From Planctomycetota bacterium (GTDB taxonomy: Bacteria > Planctomycetota > UBA1135 > UBA2386), in the NCBI GenBank assembly GCA_020425915.1, contig JAGQQZ010000432.1, forward strand, positions 1-7,212: 7,212 nt of DNA, in the 5' to 3' direction. The translations under genes were made by a program, and so were the position numbers. Below, piece by piece: positions 1-6,350 of this stretch. The notes below the pieces were generated by a model. That model saw nothing but the letters and a program-made list of their open reading frames with translations, ran no database searches and was not told the origin of the DNA. Position 1 is the first letter of the stretch, and each line of letters begins with the position of its first letter.

Positions 1-629
1 TAGCGCATGCCGCGAACCTCGACCATCTGCAGGACGAAGCGTTCCCGATCGCTGAGCTGGCGGTACGCCGCGAGGTACATCGCGAGGAAGAACCGCAGCG
101 CCGAAACCGCTCGCTCACACGCCTCGACCGACTCCGCACAGGCGAGCGGGTCCCGTCCGCGTTGGTCGGGCTCGAGGGTCAGTAGCTCGAGCGGCCGCAG
201 CTGGACATCGGGGCCGGACTTGCTGCGTCGGAGCTGACGCCGGATCGCGTTGTCGACGATCATCGACGACCACGCCCGGAACGCGCCCGCACGCGCTCCG
301 TCGAACCGATCCGGGTAGCGGTAGACGTTGATGATGACGTCCTGCAGGACCTCGGCCGGGTCGAGCCGTGCACCCAGCGTGTGGATCCGCGCGCGGATCC
401 GACGCGTCAGGAACGGTCGGGCGACCTCGATCACACCCTCGAACACCTCGTCGTCGTGCGTCCGGCGATAGAGATCCATCAGAGCCGTCGTCGCTGCGTC
501 GAGCGCGCGACGACGATCGTCGACCGACACGCCGTATCGCTCGAGTGGGTCGGCATCCCCGAATCGCTCGCACAGGGAACGCGCGAGATCGAGGGCAGAG
601 GTTCGCGGCGGAGGGGTCAGTGCGATCAT
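1..629 (-). CDS. ECF-type RNA polymerase sigma factor, 3' end outside the window
   Basis: Encodes an extracytoplasmic-function sigma factor, which directs RNA polymerase to a specific promoter set. From ATG at 629 the visible product is 209 residues and stays open to the left edge, so the C-terminus is missing. Region 2 is at about residues 63-135: DPAEVLQDVIINVYRY (90-105) is the core-binding helix of region 2.2, and FRAWSSMIVDNAIRRQLRR (117-135) matches regions 2.3-2.4, which read the -10 element. A linker (about 136-190) leads to the first part of region 4, LSDRERFVLQMVEVRGM (192-208); the -35-reading helix would lie beyond the edge. No anti-sigma gene is visible, but it could lie to the left. 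The start is uncertain: there is no Shine-Dalgarno before the ATG, and an in-frame GTG at 650 would add seven residues. The gene is divergent from the diguanylate cyclase gene. The long linker and sequence style recall planctomycete ECF factors (inference). Confidence 0.88.
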   Translation of the reverse strand, partial: MIALTPPPRTSALDLARSLCERFGDADPLERYGVSVDDRRRALDAATTALMDLYRRTHDDEVFEGVIEVARPFLTRRIRARIHTLGARLDPAEVLQDVIINVYRYPDRFDGARAGAFRAWSSMIVDNAIRRQLRRSKSGPDVQLRPLELLTLEPDQRGRDPLACAESVEACERAVSALRFFLAMYLAAYRQLSDRERFVLQMVEVRGMR

Positions 630-694
630 GACCGGCGGGAAGCGAATCACGGGCCAAGCGGACAAATCTGGGACGAAAACGGTCGTTACCGCAC

Positions 695-717
695 AAGTCA
701 CTGCAAGACATTGACTT
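695..717. repeat. Inverted repeat AAGTCA-N11-TGACTT
   Basis: AAGTCA at 695-700 and TGACTT at 712-717 are exact reverse complements separated by 11 bp, so their centres are 17 bp apart. Half-sites on roughly the same DNA face, one to two helical turns apart, suit a dimeric regulator, but a 6-bp arm can arise by chance. It lies in the divergent intergenic region, directly beside the first copy of the 17-bp direct repeat. Confidence 0.4.
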
Positions 718-734
718 ATGACACCGTCCATCGA
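718..734 (+). repeat. 17-bp direct repeat, copy 1 (ATGACACCGTCNNTCGA)
   Basis: Reads ATGACACCGTC, then CA, then TCGA. It matches copy 2 at 819-835 in 15 of 17 positions, and the first 11 bases are identical. It touches one inverted repeat on its left and overlaps another on its right. The repeat could be a paired binding site for a regulator of the divergent genes (inference). Confidence 0.45.
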
Positions 735-745
735 CGCCATGGACG
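725..745. repeat. Inverted repeat CGTCCAT-N7-ATGGACG
   Basis: CGTCCAT at 725-731 and ATGGACG at 739-745 are exact 7-bp reverse complements around a 7-bp centre. It is either an operator-like site or a short RNA hairpin. No T-run follows on either strand, so it does not look like an intrinsic terminator. Confidence 0.4.
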
Positions 746-818
746 ACCGTGCGAATCCGCACCATTCGGCTGTTGTGGCAAAGCGAACACCACTTGAGCG
801 CAACACCCCGGATTCCCG

Positions 819-835
819 ATGACACCGTCAGTCGA
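819..835 (+). repeat. 17-bp direct repeat, copy 2 (ATGACACCGTCNNTCGA)
   Basis: Reads ATGACACCGTC, then AG, then TCGA, and matches copy 1 at 718-734 in 15 of 17 positions, offset by 101 bp. It lies about 63 bp before the start codon chosen for the HDOD-GGDEF gene. Its own ATG opens only a short frame that overlaps that gene out of phase. Confidence 0.45.
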
Positions 836-897
836 GAGAGAGGATCGACACGACGACTTCCGAAACCACAACGCCGAGTGCGACCAGCACCTCACCC

Positions 898-2634
898 GTG
901 CCGTCGATGTTCGCGATCCATGCCGTACGGCATCGGATCTCGAACACCTGCGAGCTCAACGGTAACCGGGAGGAGCTGATCCGACTCCTGCAACTCGATC
1001 CGCCCACCGTGATCCGCTGCCTGCGGATCGCAGGGGCACCGCTGGTCGGTCTCCGGAACGAGATCCTCTCGATCGGCGACCTCGTCGATCGCATGGGCCG
1101 CAGTTTCGTCCTTCGCGCACTGCGCGTTCCGACGATCGCCAGTTCCGCCATCCCGACCGCGGTCCGCAACCTGTGGTTGCACTCGATCAGCACCGCCTGG
1201 GCCGCGCGGGACCTCGCGAGCACAGACGGCGCGGTCGACCCCGAGCGCGCCTACTTGCTGGGCCTGTTGCGCCAAGCGCCGCAGTGGATCGAACTGTTGC
1301 AGGACGCGCGCACCACCGATCGTGAGTTCATTCCGGAGTTGGCGGACTGGAACCTCCCGACCGCCGCCGTGACCCCCGTCTCCGACCGCGCCGAGCTGCT
1401 GATGCGCAGCGCCGAGCTGATCGCCGGCCTCGCGGAGTTCCCCGCCCCCGGCGAGGAAGAGGCACTCGACGACGCGCACGTCCTCGAGACGGTGACGAAG
1501 GAAGCGCTCATGCAGGCGCACACGCTGCGCCGCTCCATCCATCGGGAGCTCGAGGAGATCGGACTCGACACGACCCTGCTCGACGATGCGCCCGACGAGC
1601 CGATCCCCGAGTCCTCGGTGTTCCGCGCCGAGGCGAGCGGTTCGAGCGACGACTTCATCGCGGGCCTGTTGCTCTGCCGCCAGTCGTCGAGCTACCGCGC
1701 GATCGTCACGGTGGCGACCTCGGCCGCGTTGCGCTACCTGGACTTCGAGCGCGCGACCTACATCGCGTGGCACCGCAAGACGAACTCGGTGTTCATCAAG
1801 TCGAAGGCCGACTTCACGCTCCGCAGGCTGTTCCCGGGTAGGTGCGAACTCTCCGACCGGGAGGCCAGCGCGTTGCTCGAGGCACTCTCGGGCGAACGCC
1901 CGACCAGAATCGCACGGAACCCGTCGAGCCGAGGACTGCTCAAGCACCTCGGCGCCGACGAGGCGCTCGTCGTCACCGTCAACCGCGACTTCGAGACGCC
2001 GACGTTCCTGGTCCTCGATCGCACGCTGACGCAACGTGCGGTCGACGTCCGGGCCGACGCGACACCCGCCGCGGTGCTGTGCGGTACGGTCGCGATCCTC
2101 ACCGACAACCTGCTGCTACGCCTGCAGCGGATCCGCGCGCAACAGAGCGCGGTCACCGATCCGCTGACGCGTCTCAACAACCGCGCGGTCGGCATGATCG
2201 CGCTCGAGCGCGAGATGATCCGAGCCCGCCGCGAGGAACTCGAGCTGTCGGTACTGATGCTCGACCTCGACGAGTTCAAGCAGCTCAACGACACCTACGG
2301 CCACCTCGTCGGAGACCAATCGCTGCGGATGACCGCGAACGTGCTCCGGCGCACTCTGCGTCGCAGTGACGTGCTGTGCCGCTACGGCGGCGAGGAGTTC
2401 CTCGTCGTGCTGCCCGCGACGACCGCCGAGGACGCGTCGATCCTCGCCGCGCGCCTCTTCATCGAGGTCGAGAACTCGGGCAGGGAGTATCGCCTGCCCC
2501 TGACGGTGTCGATCGGGCTCGCATGCCTGCGAGACTCGGACCGCACCACGGACGACCTCGTCCGCCGCGCGGATCGGGCCCTCTACGCGAGCAAGAACCG
2601 GGGTCGCAACCGATTCTCGGTGGACATCGGCTAG
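898..2634 (+). CDS. HDOD-like / GGDEF diguanylate cyclase
   Basis: Predicted cytoplasmic diguanylate cyclase (2 GTP to c-di-GMP) with a sensory N-terminus; 578 residues, no membrane segment. Residues about 20-135 resemble an HDOD domain: LIRLLQLDPPTVIRCLRIAG (27-46), SIGDLVDRMG (58-67), LWLHS (92-96) and the AYLLGLL stretch (118-124). The usual GLLHDIG-like end is replaced by GLLRQAPQW. Residues about 250-410 are GAF-like in length and pattern (tentative). The GGDEF domain covers about 417-575: DPLTRLNNR starting at D421, metal-binding D456 in LDLDEFK, GGEEF at 497-501, and an inhibitory I-site RxxD at 488-491, correctly spaced. All key catalytic motifs are present, so it should be active and product-inhibited. 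The GTG at 898 is the earliest usual start after a stop at 820; ATG at 907 is the alternative. Neither has a Shine-Dalgarno. The Thr/Ser/Pro-rich frame just upstream lacks a normal start codon, so the true start is uncertain. Confidence 0.9.
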   Translation: MPSMFAIHAVRHRISNTCELNGNREELIRLLQLDPPTVIRCLRIAGAPLVGLRNEILSIGDLVDRMGRSFVLRALRVPTIASSAIPTAVRNLWLHSISTAWAARDLASTDGAVDPERAYLLGLLRQAPQWIELLQDARTTDREFIPELADWNLPTAAVTPVSDRAELLMRSAELIAGLAEFPAPGEEEALDDAHVLETVTKEALMQAHTLRRSIHRELEEIGLDTTLLDDAPDEPIPESSVFRAEASGSSDDFIAGLLLCRQSSSYRAIVTVATSAALRYLDFERATYIAWHRKTNSVFIKSKADFTLRRLFPGRCELSDREASALLEALSGERPTRIARNPSSRGLLKHLGADEALVVTVNRDFETPTFLVLDRTLTQRAVDVRADATPAAVLCGTVAILTDNLLLRLQRIRAQQSAVTDPLTRLNNRAVGMIALEREMIRARREELELSVLMLDLDEFKQLNDTYGHLVGDQSLRMTANVLRRTLRRSDVLCRYGGEEFLVVLPATTAEDASILAARLFIEVENSGREYRLPLTVSIGLACLRDSDRTTDDLVRRADRALYASKNRGRNRFSVDIG

Positions 2635-2679
2635 CCGCATGAACCTGGCATTCGCCCCCGGAAACCGAATCGAGCCCAC

Positions 2680-2709
2680 TGGACGCGGACGATCCCCGCT
2701 CCGTATCCT
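2680..2709 (+). promoter_or_regulatory. Possible sigma-70-type promoter for the corC-like to ftsH block
   Basis: TGGACG at 2680-2685 (4 of 6 to TTGACA) and TATCCT at 2704-2709 (4 of 6 to TATAAT) are separated by 18 bp. They lie in the 129-bp gap between the HDOD-GGDEF stop and the next start, the only sizeable gap before the downstream gene block. The match is modest and could be chance. I see no intrinsic terminator in this gap, so read-through from the upstream gene is possible. Confidence 0.25.
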
Positions 2710-2763
2710 CTTCGGTCCTTTGAACCGATCCGTCGACTCTTCGCGCGGGAGCGCACGATCCCG

Positions 2764-4113
2764 ATGACCGCTCCCCTGGCGATCCTGACGACCCTCGTCG
2801 CCGTCGCGACCGGCGACGAACCGGTTCCGATCGAAGACGACCACCCTCCGTCAATCGCGCTCTGGCTGGCCCTCGCGGCTGCCTTGTCGATCGTGGGCAC
2901 GCTCGGCTCGATCGCCGCGTCGTCGCTCCTGCTCTACTCGCCGGCCAAGCTCCAGCGGGTGATCGGCGGGCACAGCCCCGACGTGCTTCCGCAGATCTCG
3001 CTGCACCGGCAGAGCTACCATACGATCGCGCGGATGCTCTCGATCGTCGGGTTCGTGAGCGCAGGCCTCGTCTGTTGGCAGGCGACGAGCGGACCCCAGC
3101 GCGCCGCGACGCTCGCGGTCTTCGCGGTCGTCGCGCTGGTCGGTGGCGGGGTCCTGCCCGGCCGATTCGCCGAACGGCGCGCCGAGGCCGTCGTCCTCTC
3201 GTCCCGTGGCACCCTCCACTCGCTGCGCGCGATGCTGCACTTCCCGGTCGTCGTGCCGATCGCGGCGATCGGCGACCTGTTGATGCGGCTGTTCCGGATC
3301 CGGCAGATCGAACCGAACGTCACCGAGATCGCCGGCGAGATCCTCGCGGCGGTCGAGGACAAGTCGACCGATTCCGGGCTCGACGAGGAGGAGCGGGAGT
3401 GGATCGAGAACATCGTCGAACTCAAGCACACGCACGCGAGCGAGGTCATGACGCCGCGCACCGACGCGATCGCGTTCGAACAGGACCTGCCACTGATCGA
3501 TGCCGTGCGCCAGGCCTCCGCGGCCGGCTTCTCGCGATTCCCCGTCTACCGCGACACGATCGACAACGTCGTCGGGATGTTCTACGCGAAGGATGCCCTG
3601 CCGTTGATCGGTGAGAACGGCAAGGCCACCGACCCCAAGCTGGTCGTCGGCAAGTTCACGCGCGAGCCGCTGTTCGTGCCCGAGACGATCGACGTCGTCG
3701 ATCTGCTGCGCCACTTCCGCACCTCGCGCGTGCAGATGGCGATCGTGCTCGACGAATACGGCGGCACCGCGGGACTCGTCTCGATCGAGGATGTACTCGA
3801 GGAGATCGTCGGCGACATCAGCGACGAGTACGACGCCGAGGACGCGTCGATCAAGATCGTCGAGGCCGGCAAGATCTACGAGGCGGCAGGCCGCTGCCGC
3901 GTCGACGAGATCAACGAGCACCTGCCCGTCGCGATCCCCGAAGCCGAGGACTACGAGACGATCGCCGGCTTCGTCTTCACATCGCTGCACCGGATCCCGT
4001 CGGTTCACGAATCGGTCGAGGTCGGCGGCCTGCAGTTCGAGGTGCTGGAAGGCGACGAACGTCGGATCCACCGCCTGCGCCTGACGGTGCTCCAGCCGCA
4101 GACCAGCGCATGA
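2764..4113 (+). CDS. CNNM/CorC (HlyC) family membrane protein with CBS pair
   Basis: Inner-membrane protein of the CNNM/CorC family, linked to Mg2+/Co2+ transport or homeostasis; 449 residues. Hydrophobic segments at about 31-58, 91-106, 114-133 and 158-175 form the DUF21/CNNM membrane part; the first 16 residues are also hydrophobic and may be a further segment or signal. Next come a cytoplasmic CBS pair, with MTPRTDAIAF (229-238) opening CBS1 and LDEYGGTAGLVSIEDVLEEI (329-348) in CBS2, and a C-terminal CorC_HlyC transporter-associated domain (about 365-445). The CBS2 signature is very typical of the family. The nearest Shine-Dalgarno-like GGGAG (2747-2751) is 12 bases before the ATG, rather far, and lies in the loop of a possible 4-bp GCGC hairpin. 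The stop is 16 bp before recO, suggesting co-transcription. The transported ion cannot be read from sequence, and older hemolysin names for the family should not be taken literally. Confidence 0.9.
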   Translation: MTAPLAILTTLVAVATGDEPVPIEDDHPPSIALWLALAAALSIVGTLGSIAASSLLLYSPAKLQRVIGGHSPDVLPQISLHRQSYHTIARMLSIVGFVSAGLVCWQATSGPQRAATLAVFAVVALVGGGVLPGRFAERRAEAVVLSSRGTLHSLRAMLHFPVVVPIAAIGDLLMRLFRIRQIEPNVTEIAGEILAAVEDKSTDSGLDEEEREWIENIVELKHTHASEVMTPRTDAIAFEQDLPLIDAVRQASAAGFSRFPVYRDTIDNVVGMFYAKDALPLIGENGKATDPKLVVGKFTREPLFVPETIDVVDLLRHFRTSRVQMAIVLDEYGGTAGLVSIEDVLEEIVGDISDEYDAEDASIKIVEAGKIYEAAGRCRVDEINEHLPVAIPEAEDYETIAGFVFTSLHRIPSVHESVEVGGLQFEVLEGDERRIHRLRLTVLQPQTSA

Positions 4114-4129
4114 CGGCCGCGGTCGTTCG

Positions 4130-4870
4130 ATGAAGCTCCACGGGATCGTCTGGAAGCGATCCGACTTCCGAGAATCCAGCCGCGTCGTCACGCTGATCAC
4201 CCGCGAGCAGGGACGGATTCGCGCGCTCTCGAAGGGCGCCCACCGCCCGAACAGCGCCGTGCTCGGCAAGCTCGATCTCTTCAATCGGGTCGAGGTCACG
4301 CTCTCGGGGCGCGGCATGCCGATCCTGGGCCGCACGGTCCTGATCCGTGAGCCTCGGCGCCTGCGCGAACCCCGGCGGTTCCTGGTCGCCCAGCACCTCG
4401 CCGAGCTGTTCGATCGCACGGTGCTCGACGGTCGTGCCGACCCCGAGCAGTTCGACCTGCTCGACGGCGGGCTGACCCTCGTCGAGTTGGCGCCACTCGA
4501 GCAGCTCGCGACGATCGTCACGGGCGTCGAGGTCCGGCTACTGGCGTCGCTCGGGGTCTTGTCGTCGTTGGACCACTGCGCGCAGTGTGGGCGCAAGATC
4601 GAGAGTTCGGCCCACATCGAAGACGGCGGCGGCGTGTTCTGCGGGCATCACGCCTCGCCGCAGAGCAGCCGCGTACGGTTGGAGACCCTCCGATGGCTCG
4701 ACCGCCTCGTGCACACCCCGGGTCGGCAGTGGACGAAACTCGAGCCACCATCGGACCAGAATTCGGCTCTCGGGGTCCTGTCGCGATGGATGACCGCGGC
4801 GCTCGAGGTCAGGCTGGCTGCACGCGAACCTGCGCTGCGCGCCTGTCGGGGTCGCGCGGCGTCGGTTTGA
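4130..4870 (+). CDS. recO: DNA repair protein RecO
   Basis: RecO is the cytoplasmic recombination mediator that, with RecR, loads RecA onto SSB-coated single-stranded DNA and anneals complementary strands in the RecF pathway. The 246-residue length is normal. The N-terminal OB-fold (about 1-80) shows the typical opening: GIVWKRSDFRESSRVVTLIT (5-24), then EQGRIRALSKGAHRP (26-40) and the LDLF segment (48-51). A helical region follows, with a zinc-finger-like cluster C150-x2-C153 and C171-x2-H174, then the C-terminal helices. Many RecO proteins have four cysteines here; in this one the fourth ligand would be a histidine. The gene starts 16 bp after the CorC-like stop, so translational coupling is possible; I see no Shine-Dalgarno. 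ATG 4130 gives the standard RecO N-terminus. RecO is not an envelope protein, so it is probably a passenger in this transcription unit. Confidence 0.93.
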   Translation: MKLHGIVWKRSDFRESSRVVTLITREQGRIRALSKGAHRPNSAVLGKLDLFNRVEVTLSGRGMPILGRTVLIREPRRLREPRRFLVAQHLAELFDRTVLDGRADPEQFDLLDGGLTLVELAPLEQLATIVTGVEVRLLASLGVLSSLDHCAQCGRKIESSAHIEDGGGVFCGHHASPQSSRVRLETLRWLDRLVHTPGRQWTKLEPPSDQNSALGVLSRWMTAALEVRLAAREPALRACRGRAASV

Positions 4871-4910
4871 AGCGTGGCGCGAGGGCGTGCGATCGCCTTC
4901 AATACGGCGC

Positions 4911-5789
4911 ATGCGCCCGACCCCGCGCCGCCTGACCATCGCGCTACTGCCCGCGTTCGTCGCGTGCAGCACACCTCCCGTCCCGATCCCCGACGACCCG
5001 CGTCAGGCGCTCGATCTCGCGCAGGCGTTCCTGGAGCGTGACGAACCGAACACGACGATCGGGATCCTCGACGCGCTCGACGAGGACGTGATGACCAACG
5101 ACGAGCGCGCGCGAGCGGAGGCGCTTCGGATCCAGGCGCTGTATCGGACCAAGGATTACTGGGAGGCATTCCGCGTCGCCCGAGGGTTCGTCGAGCAGCA
5201 CCGGTTCAGCGAACTCGCCGGCACGATCGAGGAGTTCGAGTTCCGGACCGGGCGGGCGTTGATCCAGGACGACGACGACGACGGCGTGACCGTCCTGCAA
5301 CACTTCGTCGAGCGCTTCCCCGCCAGCACCTACGCGGCGGAGGCATACAAGCTCCTCGGCGAGTTCGCGTTCGCCGAGGAGGACTACGCGATCGCCGAGG
5401 TCCGGTTCTCGGACCTGCTGAGATCGCATCCGACGAGCGAGTGGGCGGCGTTCGCGCGCTTCCGACTCGCGATCACCGCGTTCCTCCGCGTGCGCGGCCC
5501 CGAGTACGACTTCGCGCAGATGACCCTGGCTCGGAACGAACTACGGGACTATCTCGCGCTCGACCCCGAACGTCCGGAGTTCCGCCGCGAGGCGCAGCAA
5601 GCGCTCGCGAAGACCGAGGCGTGGTTGGCGCGACGCCACCTGATCATCGCCGACTTCTATCGGACCGTCGGTAGCGCGGCCGGGGAGCGCATGCACCTCC
5701 GCCGCGCCAGCGAGAGCTTCCCCGGCACACCCGCCGGCCAGACCGCCGCGACTCGCCTGGGTCGACTCGGCCCGGAGGCCACGCCGTGA
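4911..5789 (+). CDS. bamD: BamD-like outer-membrane assembly lipoprotein (TPR)
   Basis: Probable BamD (YfiO family), the periplasm-facing lipoprotein of the BAM complex that helps fold beta-barrel proteins into the outer membrane; 292 residues, somewhat longer than E. coli BamD (about 245). A basic start, a hydrophobic stretch (9-18) and Cys19 in AFVAC form a lipoprotein signal, although Phe at -3 is not ideal. TPR-like helices fill the rest: about 31-96, 108-137, 141-175 and 177-215. The C-terminal part, LARRHLIIADFYRTVGSAAG (239-258) followed by ESFPGTPAG (268-276), resembles the BamD C-terminal helix and 'YP-T' motif. Residues 120-124 are five aspartates encoded by five GAC triplets (5268-5282). 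ATG 4911 is preferred because it places the signal properly; an in-frame GTG at 4887 would add eight residues. Its stop overlaps the next start by 4 bp. It could instead be a more general TPR lipoprotein, but adjacency to lptE supports an outer-membrane role. Confidence 0.78.
   Translation: MRPTPRRLTIALLPAFVACSTPPVPIPDDPRQALDLAQAFLERDEPNTTIGILDALDEDVMTNDERARAEALRIQALYRTKDYWEAFRVARGFVEQHRFSELAGTIEEFEFRTGRALIQDDDDDGVTVLQHFVERFPASTYAAEAYKLLGEFAFAEEDYAIAEVRFSDLLRSHPTSEWAAFARFRLAITAFLRVRGPEYDFAQMTLARNELRDYLALDPERPEFRREAQQALAKTEAWLARRHLIIADFYRTVGSAAGERMHLRRASESFPGTPAGQTAATRLGRLGPEATP
5774..5778 (+). promoter_or_regulatory. Ribosome binding site of lptE-like gene
   Basis: GGAGG lies 7 bases before the GTG at 5786, ideal spacing, and inside the last codons of the BamD-like gene. 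It decides the start in favour of GTG 5786 over ATG 5807. It is the only strong Shine-Dalgarno I find before any start in this window. Confidence 0.75.
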
Positions 5790-6268
5790 CGCGCCCCACG
5801 ATCGTCATGCTGATCGGCGTCCTGCTGGGCGGATGCGGCTACACGTTCGGCGTCGACGAGTTCGGCGCGGGCGTGCGCACGGTCGCGATCGAGATCGTCG
5901 AGAACCGCACGTTCTGGCAGGGATACGAGGTGCCGCTGACCCGGGCGCTCCACCGCTCGTTGGCCCGTCACACCGACCTGCGGCCGACGTCGTCGACCCG
6001 CGCCGATGCGACCCTCCGCGTCGCCGTCGCCAGCATCGAGGGCCGCGCGCTCGTCCGCGGTGGCGTCGCGCCGCTGCGCGAGGGCGCCGTCGACGTGACG
6101 ATCGAGGCCGAACTCGTGGACGCGAGTGGCCACGTGCTGCGCCAGCGCACGGTGCTGGACCGCGCCGAATTCCGCATCCCAGTTGGCGAATCGGACGATT
6201 CTGCCCGCCTCGAGGCTGTTTCGGACCTGGCCAGAAAGATCGTGCTTGCCCTGGAAGGCGAGTTCTGA
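5786..6268 (+). CDS. lptE: LptE-like LPS-assembly lipoprotein
   Basis: Probable LptE, the outer-membrane lipoprotein that plugs the LptD barrel and helps deliver lipopolysaccharide to the cell surface; 160 residues, within the family's usual size. The signal peptide is short: hydrophobic residues 5-14 and lipobox LGGC with lipidated Cys17. The mature start C-G-Y-T-F is the classic beginning of LptE proteins. VRTVAIEIVENRTFWQGYEV (about 30-49) followed by LTRAL matches the family pattern of a strand, then an N-rich turn and an amphipathic helix. DATLRVAVASIEGRALVRGG (about 74-93) and VDVTIEAELVDASGHVLRQR continue the alternating strands. The GTG start overlaps the previous stop (GTGA), a sign of translational coupling. 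LptD is not in the window. Some TolB-associated or unrelated envelope lipoproteins share this fold, so the call is strong but based on pattern recognition only. Confidence 0.82.
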   Translation: MTRPTIVMLIGVLLGGCGYTFGVDEFGAGVRTVAIEIVENRTFWQGYEVPLTRALHRSLARHTDLRPTSSTRADATLRVAVASIEGRALVRGGVAPLREGAVDVTIEAELVDASGHVLRQRTVLDRAEFRIPVGESDDSARLEAVSDLARKIVLALEGEF

Positions 6269-6350
6269 CGAACTACAGAAAGCGCACCTCCGCGGCGATT
6301 CGTAGCACGGACATCCGCGACGACGCCTCGAACCCCGACCCCGAGCATCC
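6269..6350 (+). other. 82-bp gap between lptE-like gene and ftsH
   Basis: No gene, strong hairpin or clear promoter is seen. GAG at 6343-6345, 5 bases before the ftsH ATG, is at best a weak Shine-Dalgarno. The gap is short enough for ftsH to be read from the upstream unit, but it could also carry its own promoter. Confidence 0.4.

Larger units (their letters stand above)
630..897. promoter_or_regulatory. Divergent intergenic region between sigma factor and HDOD-GGDEF genes
   Basis: This 268-bp stretch holds no convincing gene and must carry the promoters for both flanking genes. About 660-800 is visibly less GC-rich than the coding DNA around it and has no GATC site between 661 and 840, although GATC is very common elsewhere in the window. 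It carries two short inverted repeats (695-717, 725-745) and both copies of an imperfect 17-bp direct repeat (718-734, 819-835). TTGACT at 711-716 fits a plus-strand -35 box (5 of 6 to TTGACA), but I see no good -10 at 16-18 bp spacing, so I do not call a promoter. An ATG at 819 opens a 48-codon reading frame that ends inside the next gene; its product resembles nothing I know. Confidence 0.6.

Noticed and set aside
711..739. Sigma-70 promoter starting at TTGACT
   Set aside because: The -35 match is good (5 of 6), but no hexamer at 16-18 bp spacing resembles TATAAT.
725..745. Intrinsic terminator at the CGTCCAT/ATGGACG hairpin
   Set aside because: The stem is only 7 bp and no T-run follows on either strand; both flanking genes point away from it, so a terminator would have no role.
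115..825. 236-codon minus-strand frame overlapping the sigma-factor gene
   Set aside because: It runs in a different frame from the one that encodes sigma regions 2 and 4, and its product is Arg/Ser/Pro-rich with no domain.
819..965. 48-codon frame from ATG 819 with no recognised product
   Set aside because: It overlaps the HDOD-GGDEF gene out of frame, has no Shine-Dalgarno and is rich in charged residues typical of an off-frame reading. Its start coincides with the direct repeat, which explains the ATG.
892..2034. 380-codon minus-strand frame opposite the HDOD-GGDEF gene
   Set aside because: Same reason: low-complexity Arg/Glu/Gly-rich product, opposite a frame with HDOD pattern and a complete GGDEF domain.
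2712..2728. Terminator hairpin TCGGT...ACCGA after the HDOD-GGDEF gene
   Set aside because: Only five base pairs with a mismatch next to the arm, and no T-run after it.
2851..4617. 588-codon open frame on the minus strand opposite the CorC-like and recO genes
   Set aside because: Antisense shadow of GC-rich coding DNA. The plus-strand frames carry clear CBS, CorC and RecO motifs, while the minus product is an Arg/Asp-rich composition with no recognisable domain.
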